DNA from: Ktedonobacterales bacterium
GTDB taxonomy: Bacteria; Chloroflexota; Ktedonobacteria; Ktedonobacterales; JADMIN01
Length of the DNA: 6,037 bases
Reading direction: 5' to 3'
NCBI GenBank assembly: GCA_025935235.1
Contig: JAICVT010000278.1
Coordinates: 1 to 6,037 of the forward strand
The notes under the pieces: model-generated
The model's input: the letters and a program-made list of their open reading frames with translations, nothing else
Database searches by the model: none
What the model was told of the DNA's origin: nothing
In this document: positions 1 to 5,152 of the stretch, in pieces
Position numbering within the stretch: position 1 is the stretch's first letter
Layout: each line of letters starts with the position of its first letter
Made by a program: the position numbers and the translations under genes

Positions 1-414
1 GGCGAGCGCACACCGCAGCGCATCGAGGAGCTGTTTCAGATCATTCGCCGGGCGCGCGATATGGGCGTTGCCGCGCTGCACATGGCCTCCCGCTCCGGGC
101 AGCGCGTCGAGGGCTGTGCGGTGGACGATGTGGTACGTGATGTCATCGCGCGAGCGGGCTATGGCGACGCCTTCGTACATCGCACCGGCCACAACATCGG
201 CGAGCGCGTGCATGGCAACGGCGCCCATCTGGACAACCTGGAGACGCACGACACGCGCCCGCTGCTGGCCAACACCTGCGTCAGCATGGAGCCAGGCATC
301 TACCTGCCCGCCGAGGGACTGGGCCTGCGCACGGAGGTAGATGTGCTGCTGTTAGAACACGACATCGAGGTGACCGGCTGGGAGCAGGTCGAGGTCAAGC
401 CGCTGCTCGCCTGA
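1..414 (+). CDS. M24 family metallopeptidase (Xaa-Pro peptidase/prolidase type), 3' part only
   Basis: This is the C-terminal 137 residues of a cytosolic pita-bread-fold metallopeptidase that removes residues next to proline or cleaves Xaa-Pro dipeptides. The frame is open from base 1, so the gene starts upstream. The ATG at 61 lies inside a helix-forming stretch and is not the start. Three of the five expected metal ligands are visible. The His of HRTGHNIGERVHG (fragment residue 64) is followed seven residues later by the second conserved His, as in E. coli methionine aminopeptidase and aminopeptidase P. The Glu of SMEPGIYLP and the Glu of GLRTEVDVLL are the other two ligands. The paired Asp ligands should lie before the window. 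The ending EVKPLLA is a normal family C-terminus and I see no damage. The gene converges on the kinase gene, with 51 bases between the stop codons. Prolidase and aminopeptidase P cannot be told apart without the N-terminal domain; creatinase-like relatives are less likely. Confidence 0.93.
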   Translation, partial: GERTPQRIEELFQIIRRARDMGVAALHMASRSGQRVEGCAVDDVVRDVIARAGYGDAFVHRTGHNIGERVHGNGAHLDNLETHDTRPLLANTCVSMEPGIYLPAEGLGLRTEVDVLLLEHDIEVTGWEQVEVKPLLA

Positions 415-421
415 CGGGGGT

Positions 422-469
422 CTGAGCATGCGGCGGCGCGCTCGCGACGCTGCGCCACGCACCGCTCAG
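422..469. terminator. Possible weak bidirectional terminator hairpin between convergent genes
   Basis: CTGAGC (422-427) is perfectly complementary to GCTCAG (464-469). A second stem inside it pairs GGCGC (435-439) with GCGCC (452-456). The structure fills the gap between the M24 stop and the kinase stop, and its right arm overlaps the kinase stop codon. There is no T-run on either side, so it is not a classical intrinsic terminator. A role in ending both converging transcripts is inferred only from position. Confidence 0.3.
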
Positions 470-1563
470 GCGTTCTCCCAGGCCTGGGCGAGCGTGGCGG
501 CATAGCGATCGAGCCAGAGCCAGAAGCGGTCGGCCCAGCCGAGCCGTGAGAGTGCGTCATCCTCCTCCAGCTCGCCCTCGTATTCGCCTGCGAAGACGAT
601 ATCTTCGGCGATGCCGTTGGCGAAGGCGACCGGAAAGACGAGCGTGAGCGCGCTGGCGAGCAGCTCGGCCTCATCCTCGGCGGGCGGCGCCTCGCCGCCA
701 TAGGCCGAGAGGAAGCTGTGAACGCGCAGGATGTCGAGGCCGTCATCCACCAGCGCGGGCGTCAGCGGCGAATCAGCGTCCCACCGCACGCCTGTGAAGA
801 GGAAGAGCGCGTAGGCCAGCTCATAGAGGCGCTGATCCCAATGCGCGGTGTCGAAGTCATAGATCGCGGCGACTTGCGCCTCGGCGAAGGCCAGATTGTG
901 CGGCTGAAAGTCGCCGTGGATGTGCAGTTGCGGCGGGCCGGGGCGGCCCAGGGTCAGCAGATCGGCGGCACTGGCGATGCGCTGCTCGCAGGCGTCGGCG
1001 ACGCGCTGGAGGCCCGTCCGCACATGGGCGGAGGCCGCGTCATCGCCCGCCTCGCGAATCAGCTGCGTATAGGAGAGCGCGAGCGCGGTGGCGCTACGCT
1101 CGTCTGGCCAGCGATAGGGCTGCCACGCGAACTCCGCCGAGGCCTGGTGCAGCGCGCCGAGTGTCTGGGCGGCCGCGGCGAGCCGATCGCGCGCCAGCGG
1201 TGAATCGGTCGTGTAGGGGTCGCCGGGCAGATACTGTTGCGCCTCGACGATGCCCTCTTCGGTCGCGGCCCAGGTGTGTCCATCTGGCCGGGGAAGCAGC
1301 GCGGGTATGGGCAGCCCGGCGTCGCGCAGGCTGCGCATGAAGCTGTGGCGGAAACGGGTATCGCTCTCGGTCAGGTCGGGCGCCTGGCGCCGCACCACCC
1401 AGTCCGCTCCCTCGATCCGCACGACTGGCCGCAGCAGGCCGCCTCGGGCGCCCGCCAGCACGCCCACGACTTGCCACTGGCCATCGCGCAGCCTCCAGGC
1501 GGACAGCGCGCCGCGCGCATCGGCTCGTACGCGCTCCAACAGATCGGAATCGAGTGACAGCAT
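466..1563 (-). CDS. Aminoglycoside-phosphotransferase (APH)-fold small-molecule kinase
   Basis: This is a 365-residue cytosolic protein with the eukaryotic-like kinase fold shared by aminoglycoside phosphotransferases, choline kinases and type II homoserine kinases. It would use ATP to phosphorylate a hydroxyl on a small molecule; the substrate is unknown. The catalytic loop HGDFQPHN at residues 216-223 supplies the base Asp218 and Asn223. The metal-binding YDFD follows, with Asp236 18 residues after Asp218, the spacing found in APH(3') enzymes. The ELAYAL stretch after it is also typical. In the N-lobe the strand WVVRRQ (55-60) has Arg where classical APH enzymes have the ATP-binding Lys; this occurs in related kinases of unknown substrate. 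I place the start at ATG 1563 because AGGAG lies six bases upstream (1574-1570). A longer reading from 1611 adds 16 residues with no family support. The gene diverges from the MOSC gene. Antibiotic resistance is not implied by the fold alone. Confidence 0.9.
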   Translation of the reverse strand: MLSLDSDLLERVRADARGALSAWRLRDGQWQVVGVLAGARGGLLRPVVRIEGADWVVRRQAPDLTESDTRFRHSFMRSLRDAGLPIPALLPRPDGHTWAATEEGIVEAQQYLPGDPYTTDSPLARDRLAAAAQTLGALHQASAEFAWQPYRWPDERSATALALSYTQLIREAGDDAASAHVRTGLQRVADACEQRIASAADLLTLGRPGPPQLHIHGDFQPHNLAFAEAQVAAIYDFDTAHWDQRLYELAYALFLFTGVRWDADSPLTPALVDDGLDILRVHSFLSAYGGEAPPAEDEAELLASALTLVFPVAFANGIAEDIVFAGEYEGELEEDDALSRLGWADRFWLWLDRYAATLAQAWENA

Positions 1564-1569
1564 CTGGCG

Positions 1570-1574
1570 CTCCT
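1570..1574 (-). promoter_or_regulatory. Ribosome binding site that sets the kinase start
   Basis: AGGAG on the minus strand lies six bases before the ATG at 1563. The upstream ATG at 1611 has no comparable site, so this motif decides the start. Confidence 0.75.
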
Positions 1575-1692
1575 GGCCCTCTATCGTACATGACGCCCAA
1601 ACGCGCCGCACACATTATGCCGCCAATTCCGCCGCCATGCGCGGTCTTCATCGCCAGCGCAAAACGCCACTCGCGAGGACAAGCGTCGCTTC

Positions 1693-1701
1693 TGCTACAA
1701 T
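1693..1701 (+). promoter_or_regulatory. Candidate extended -10 promoter for the MOSC gene
   Basis: TGCTACAAT gives an extended -10: TG, one base, then TACAAT, which matches TATAAT at five of six positions. No good -35 is seen 16-18 bases upstream, which extended -10 promoters tolerate. The transcript would begin near 1708, leaving a leader of about 44 bases before ATG 1752. The following deaminase gene may depend on the same promoter. Confidence 0.45.
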
Positions 1702-1751
1702 GCCATGCAAAGCGACGACAGCGCGCGGATCAGTTCAGAAGAGGGAATCAG

Positions 1752-2249
1752 ATGGAGAGCATCGAGGAGGGGCGCATCGTGCAGATCAGCATCTCGCGCG
1801 GGGGCGCGCCGAAGCTGCCGGTGGCCAGCGCTCGCCTGACGACGGAGGGACTGCTGGGCGATCTGCACTTCGATGAGCGCAACCACGGTGGCCCGCTGCG
1901 CGCGCTGTGCCTCTTCACGCTGGAGGAGATCGCGCGGCTGGCCGACGAGGGGCATCCGATCTTCCCCGGCGCGGCTGGTGAGAACATCACGCTGAGCGGC
2001 CTGGCGCTGGAGTCGCTGACGCCCGGTACGCGGCTGGCGCTCGGCGATGAGGTGGTGATCGAGGTGACGCAGTATACCAGTCCCTGCGTAGGCATCGAGC
2101 ATGCCTTCAGCGATGGCGACTTCACGCGCATCTCACAGAAGCTGCACCCCGGCGAGAGCCGCGTCTACGCCAAGGCGCTGCGAACGGGCGAGCTGCGAAC
2201 GGGCGATGTGGCGCGCGTGCTGGCGGCGGACGAAGCGCTCAGCGACTGA
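1752..2249 (+). CDS. Stand-alone MOSC-domain protein
   Basis: This 165-residue protein consists almost entirely of one MOSC domain, the beta-barrel fold named from the C-terminus of molybdenum cofactor sulfurase. Family members bind the molybdenum cofactor or carry sulfur. E. coli YiiM and YcbX use it to reduce N-hydroxylated purines such as 6-hydroxylaminopurine. Landmarks are GLLGDLHFD (33-41), NHGGPLRALCLFT (44-56), GENITLSG (76-83), LALGDEVVIEVTQ (95-107) and SPCVGIE (110-116). Cys112 sits at the family's conserved cysteine, thought to be the cofactor ligand or sulfur carrier. The end, ELRTGDVARVL, matches the usual last strand. ATG 1752 is chosen because GAGG (1741-1744) precedes it by seven bases and the residues before it do not belong to the fold. 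There is no signal peptide, so it is cytosolic. The deaminase gene begins 47 bases after its stop and is probably cotranscribed. The exact substrate cannot be read from the sequence. Confidence 0.93.
   Translation: MESIEEGRIVQISISRGGAPKLPVASARLTTEGLLGDLHFDERNHGGPLRALCLFTLEEIARLADEGHPIFPGAAGENITLSGLALESLTPGTRLALGDEVVIEVTQYTSPCVGIEHAFSDGDFTRISQKLHPGESRVYAKALRTGELRTGDVARVLAADEALSD
2177..2206 (+). repeat. Perfect 15-base tandem duplication inside the MOSC gene
   Basis: GCTGCGAACGGGCGA occurs twice head to tail (2177-2191 and 2192-2206). It keeps the frame and encodes LRTGE followed by LRTGD near the C-terminus. MOSC proteins commonly have a G-x-hydrophobic-x-x-GD pattern here, so the protein tolerates or needs this form. 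The DNA identity including third positions suggests recent slippage or a local copy event. Confidence 0.8.
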
Positions 2250-2284
2250 GACGCCATAGTACATAAGCGACCTGTTAGCGATCT

Positions 2285-2290
2285 GGAGGA
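2285..2290 (+). promoter_or_regulatory. Ribosome binding site selecting GTG 2297 for the deaminase
   Basis: GGAGGA is a near-ideal anti-Shine-Dalgarno match. It abuts GTG 2291, leaving no spacing for that codon, but stands six bases before the in-frame GTG at 2297. That makes 2297 the likely start, two residues shorter than the longest reading. Confidence 0.75.
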
Positions 2291-2296
2291 GTGGGT

Positions 2297-3310
2297 GTGA
2301 TCCCTTCGACGCTCTTTGGCGAACGTCCTGAACTGACGGAGTTGCACTGCCATGTCGGCGGCGCGATTGACCCGGCGATCATGTGGAGCATCGCCCATGA
2401 GCAGGGCATCCGCCTGCCAAGCAAGAGCTACTGGGACTTTGTCGAGTTGATTACCGTCAGCCATCCTGACAAGGTCAACAATCTGACTGAGTATGACAAG
2501 ATCTTCCGCTGGACGGAGCTAATCCAGTCCAGCCCGCTTGCCATTGAGCGCTCGATCTACGAGGTGATCGGCGGCGCCTATCGCAAGTGCAACATCACGC
2601 TGCTAGAGCTGCGGCTGAACCCGATGAAGCGCAATCGCGAGGGCGAGCAGGATCTCGACCACATCATCACAGCCTCGCTGCGCGGCATGGACCGCGCGCT
2701 GCTGGAGTATCCGCTGGTGCGCGCCGGGCTGATCCTGATGATGGATCGCACCTTCCCGCTGGAGATGAACGCTGTCATCATCGAGAAGGCGCTGCGTTAT
2801 CACGATCGCGGCGTGATCGGCATAGACATCGCTGGCCCACCCAACCCGGAGTTCAGCTATCGCGCGCATGCGGGGCTGGTGGAGCGCGCCCGCGACGCTG
2901 GCCTGGGCATCACGATCCACAGCGGCGAGGAAGGGCGCATCGAGGATATGTGGGAGGTGCTGGAATACCTGCGCCCGGAGCGCGTGGGGCATGGCATCCT
3001 CTGCGCCTATGATGAGCGGCTGATCGAGGAGGTCAAGCGGCAGAACGTCACGCTGGAGATCTGCCCGACCAGCAACCTACGCACGCGGGCGGTGCGCGAT
3101 CTGGCCGAGCTGCGCCACATCATCCGCACGCTGCGCGAGCGCGAGGTGGCCTTCACCATTAACACCGATGGCCCTGAGATGCTGCTGACCAATCTGGTGC
3201 GCGAATACCAACTGCTGATTGACGAGGGCATCCTGAGCGAGGCCGAGGCGCGCGCGTGCATGGCGCAGGCGCAGACGGCCAGCTTCCTCAGCCGCGTCTG
3301 CCCGGTGTAG
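2297..3310 (+). CDS. Adenosine-deaminase-family amidohydrolase with altered substrate-contact residues
   Basis: This 337-residue cytosolic TIM-barrel enzyme belongs to the metal-dependent ADA family, which hydrolyses the 6-amino group of adenine-type substrates to release ammonia. All metal and catalytic positions are present: His17 and His19 (ELHCHVGG), Gly180 (IDIAG), His208 and Glu211 (IHSGEEG), His232 (RVGHG), the ICPTSN motif (255-260) and Asp291 (INTDGPEM). Length is normal for ADA. Two canonical residues are changed. The LDG after the HxH is VGG, so mouse Asp19 is Gly21, and the TDDP motif is TDGP, so mouse Asp296 is Gly292. In mouse ADA these Asp residues contact the ribose 5'-OH and purine N7. 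The substrate may therefore be 5'-modified, for example 6-aminodeoxyfutalosine of menaquinone synthesis or an SAH/MTA-type nucleoside; that is inference. The start is GTG 2297, set by GGAGGA. The gene follows the MOSC gene in the same direction. A deamination role is secure; plain adenosine as substrate is not. Confidence 0.93.
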   Translation: MIPSTLFGERPELTELHCHVGGAIDPAIMWSIAHEQGIRLPSKSYWDFVELITVSHPDKVNNLTEYDKIFRWTELIQSSPLAIERSIYEVIGGAYRKCNITLLELRLNPMKRNREGEQDLDHIITASLRGMDRALLEYPLVRAGLILMMDRTFPLEMNAVIIEKALRYHDRGVIGIDIAGPPNPEFSYRAHAGLVERARDAGLGITIHSGEEGRIEDMWEVLEYLRPERVGHGILCAYDERLIEEVKRQNVTLEICPTSNLRTRAVRDLAELRHIIRTLREREVAFTINTDGPEMLLTNLVREYQLLIDEGILSEAEARACMAQAQTASFLSRVCPV

Positions 3311-3313
3311 GCG

Positions 3314-3354
3314 ACCTCACCCCCAGCCCCCTCTTCCAGAGGGCGAGGGGGAGC
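3314..3354. repeat. GC-rich intergenic palindrome of the CCTCACCCCCAGCCCCCTC type
   Basis: The stretch begins CCTCACCCCCAGCCCCCTC and ends GAGGGGGAG. CCCCCTC (3327-3333) pairs perfectly with GAGGGGG (3345-3351) around an 11-base loop. Palindromes with this wording, often mistranslated as peptides such as LTPSPSP, recur between genes in many GC-rich genomes. I recognise the type from general knowledge and cannot count copies here. It lies 3 bases after the deaminase stop and 22 bases past the stop of the convergent leftward gene, so it could also end both transcripts, although no T-run follows either side. Confidence 0.6.
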
Positions 3355-3376
3355 CGGAAGAGTGGGAAGCGTGTGG

Positions 3377-3886
3377 CTACAGGCCACCAGGGGGCGCGGA
3401 TTGAGGCGCGCCGATGGTCCCGCTGGCCGCGTGGATGGCGGGCAGCGTCACGTCGCCCAACCCACCGCAGGCCGCGATGTTGAGCGCCTTGGGGGACTGT
3501 GTGACGGACTGGCATGCGGAGGTGGCGTTGTTGTCGCCGCTGCCGTCGCTCACATCTTGCACGACGGCGATGGCGCAGACGCCGCTCTGGGTGAACGACG
3601 GCTCGACCACGAAGCTGTAGCTCGCGCTGGAGCTGGCATTGACGGCGTTGACCACCAGCACGGCGGGCTGGCATTTAGCCGCCGCGTGGGCGTAGCACGT
3701 CTCGACGCGCTGCGCCTGGGCGGTTGAGGTGACGAGCGCGTTGCCCGCCATCGCCAGCGAGCCGCAGTTCTCGGCCCGCGCGGTCCAGTAGGATGCGCGC
3801 AGGGTCGCGCTGTTGACCAGCACAAAGACAATCGCGCCCACCACGACGACCGCCAGTATCCCCGCGACGCGCCAACGCCGACGCAT
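3377..3886 (-). CDS. Membrane-anchored extracytoplasmic protein with six cysteines, function unknown
   Basis: I do not recognise this 169-residue protein by function. It starts with a basic stretch (MRRRWR), then one hydrophobic helix at residues 7-24 with no obvious signal peptidase site. That predicts a single-pass anchor with the rest outside the membrane. The outer domain is rich in Ala, Ser, Val and Asn and has cysteines at 41, 64, 72, 104, 125 and 140, an even number that could form three disulfides. Notable motifs are CYAHAAAKCQPAVLVV (64-79) and CGGLGDVTLP (140-149). The tail (residues 156-169) is Pro/Gly-rich and probably disordered. I chose ATG 3886 because GAGGAG lies 11 bases upstream. 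A GTG at 3928 would add 14 residues, but a -10-like TATGAT at 3937-3932 would start transcription at about that codon. The gene lies 102 bases after the aminopeptidase stop, so it may have its own promoter. A lineage-specific secreted family is likely. Confidence 0.72.
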   Translation of the reverse strand: MRRRWRVAGILAVVVVGAIVFVLVNSATLRASYWTARAENCGSLAMAGNALVTSTAQAQRVETCYAHAAAKCQPAVLVVNAVNASSSASYSFVVEPSFTQSGVCAIAVVQDVSDGSGDNNATSACQSVTQSPKALNIAACGGLGDVTLPAIHAASGTIGAPQSAPPGGL

Positions 3887-3931
3887 ATCTACCAACACTC
3901 CTCGATGCTCGCGCTCAGTCACAGCCACACC

Positions 3932-3937
3932 ATCATA
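3932..3937 (-). promoter_or_regulatory. Candidate -10 element for the small anchored protein
   Basis: TATGAT on the minus strand matches TATAAT at five of six positions. It lies 45 bases before ATG 3886, in the gap after the aminopeptidase gene. No good -35 stands at 16-18 bases, so the call is tentative. It supports ATG 3886 over the GTG at 3928. Confidence 0.35.
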
Positions 3938-3988
3938 GTCTATCGCGTGAAGCGTGGCGTTTGCGCGCGGGATAGCCCAACGAGCGCG

Positions 3989-5104
3989 CTAGGGCTTCAG
4001 CACGAGCTTGCCGTCTTTTAGCAGCAGCGCGCCATCTACCCAGACCTCGCCACCGCCCGCCGCCTCGCGCAGGTCGCACACCATGTCCCAGTGTAACTGC
4101 GATGTGTTTTTGCCGCCGCACTCCCGGTAGCTGTTGCCCAGCGCCATGTGGATCGTACCGCCGATCTTCTCATCGAAGAGGATGTTGCGGATGCCATGCT
4201 GGATGCCGAAGTTGTTGCCGACCGCGAACTCGCCTAGCCGACTGGCGCCGTCGTCGCTGGCCAGCATCTCCTTCAGGAAGGCATCGCCCTGCGCTGCGCT
4301 CATTTCCACCACGCGCCCGCGCTCGAAGGTCAGGCGGATGTCGCTGACCAGATGGCCGTTGACCACGCTCGGCACAGTGAAGCGGATATGCCCCTCCGCT
4401 GAGTCTTCGAGCGGGCTGGTGAAGAACTCGCCGCTGGGGAAGTTGCGCTTGCCGTCGCTGTTGCGGAAGATGCGTCCGCCAAACCTCACGCGGATGTCAG
4501 TATCAGGGCCGATGACATGCGCCTCCTGTTTATCCTTGAGCCAATCGCAGTAGAACTGCTGCTGGCGGCCCAGCTCGCGCCAGCGCTCAGCGGGGTCGGC
4601 GCTGTTGAGGAAGCAGGCCTCATAGACGAACTCGCTGAAGTCGCTCAGCGACATCTCGGCGTCCTGGGCGAAGGCCTCGGTCGGAAAGAGCGTCAGGCAC
4701 CAGCGGTCGTCGTTGGGGTCCACCTTCGCACCGCGCGCCGCGAATAGCTCGCGCCCGGCCTTGCCCGCGATGGCCTGGCGCTTGGGGTCCACGCCGCTGA
4801 GCTGACGCGTATTCGTCTCGCTCATGATATGCAGACGCGCATCCATCGCCTCGATCAGCACGCGGTCAGCGGGATTGATCCAGCCGAGCTGGTCGTCGCT
4901 GCCCTCTTTCAGCGCAATCTCGCTCAGTTGCGGCAGGCGCACATGCGCGATCGGGTGGCCGCCCGCGCGCAGCGTCTCGCGGTAGACCTCCGCGATCAGC
5001 TCTTCGGCGGCGGGCGTGCCGTCCATGCGCAGGATCTCGCCCGGTTGAATCGAGAGGCAGTACCGCACGAGCGTCTTTGCCCAGCGGTTGATGCGTGGAT
5101 CCAT
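3989..5104 (-). CDS. M29 family aminopeptidase (aminopeptidase T/AmpS type)
   Basis: This 371-residue cytosolic metallo-aminopeptidase removes N-terminal residues from peptides with broad specificity, as described for the thermophile aminopeptidases T of Thermus and Bacillus. The N-terminal domain begins with the family pattern ALVRYCLSIQPGE-like (residues 11-23). The C-terminal domain holds all expected metal and catalytic residues: Glu226 (PSGEFFTSP), Glu292 (LGEFAVGNN), His319 with Tyr326 seven residues later (TIHMALGNSY), and His338 plus Asp340 (QLHWDM). The length is slightly below the usual ~400-410 residues, but no motif is missing. The start at ATG 5104 fits the family N-terminus. Its ribosome binding site is weak: AAGGG about 13 bases upstream. 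The gene follows the PolX stop by 48 bases on the same strand with no clear promoter between, so cotranscription is likely. It is unrelated to the M24 peptidase at the left edge. Confidence 0.95.
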   Translation of the reverse strand: MDPRINRWAKTLVRYCLSIQPGEILRMDGTPAAEELIAEVYRETLRAGGHPIAHVRLPQLSEIALKEGSDDQLGWINPADRVLIEAMDARLHIMSETNTRQLSGVDPKRQAIAGKAGRELFAARGAKVDPNDDRWCLTLFPTEAFAQDAEMSLSDFSEFVYEACFLNSADPAERWRELGRQQQFYCDWLKDKQEAHVIGPDTDIRVRFGGRIFRNSDGKRNFPSGEFFTSPLEDSAEGHIRFTVPSVVNGHLVSDIRLTFERGRVVEMSAAQGDAFLKEMLASDDGASRLGEFAVGNNFGIQHGIRNILFDEKIGGTIHMALGNSYRECGGKNTSQLHWDMVCDLREAAGGGEVWVDGALLLKDGKLVLKP

Positions 5105-5152
5105 AAGTAGTCGCGTTCCCTTCTCAGATGGTCAAACAGCGTGGACGAAACG
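5105..5152 (-). other. Short spacer between PolX and M29 aminopeptidase genes
   Basis: These 48 bases hold a weak purine-rich ribosome binding region (AAGGG, 5122-5118). A TTGACC on the minus strand resembles a -35, but no -10 lies at the right distance. No terminator is seen, which favours read-through from PolX into the aminopeptidase gene. Confidence 0.45.

Larger units (their letters stand above)
1564..1751. other. Divergent intergenic region between kinase and MOSC genes
   Basis: These 188 bases separate two divergently transcribed genes and so should carry both promoters. Open frames run through it on both strands, but they are extensions of the flanking genes with no ribosome binding site. 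A plausible extended -10 for the rightward gene is listed separately. Leftward, CATAAT (1619-1614) and TACGAT (1588-1583) are -10-like, but neither has a convincing -35 at normal spacing. I see no clear operator palindrome or riboswitch. Confidence 0.5.

Noticed and set aside
61..63. ATG as the start of a short M24 protein
   Set aside because: The frame is open from base 1, and the M24 fold needs the upstream Asp ligands.
718..1203. 161-residue plus-strand open frame opposite the kinase gene
   Set aside because: It is antisense to a gene with intact kinase motifs, has no ribosome binding site, and reads as low-complexity Arg/Gly/Ala typical of GC-rich shadow frames.
1554..1751. 66-residue N-terminal extension of the MOSC protein
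   Set aside because: No family similarity, no ribosome binding site at the upstream start, and it would run across the promoter region. ATG 1752 has GAGG at good spacing.
2238..2250. CTCAG-CGA-CTGAG hairpin at the MOSC stop as a terminator
   Set aside because: It has only five base pairs, overlaps the stop codon and has no T-run, so read-through into the deaminase gene is more likely.
2603..2992. 129-residue minus-strand open frame inside the deaminase gene
   Set aside because: It is a shadow of a clearly functional gene, with no motif and no ribosome binding site.
3373..3387. GTGGC-TACAG-GCCAC hairpin over the stop of the anchored protein gene
   Set aside because: A five-pair stem without a T-run is expected by chance in GC-rich DNA.
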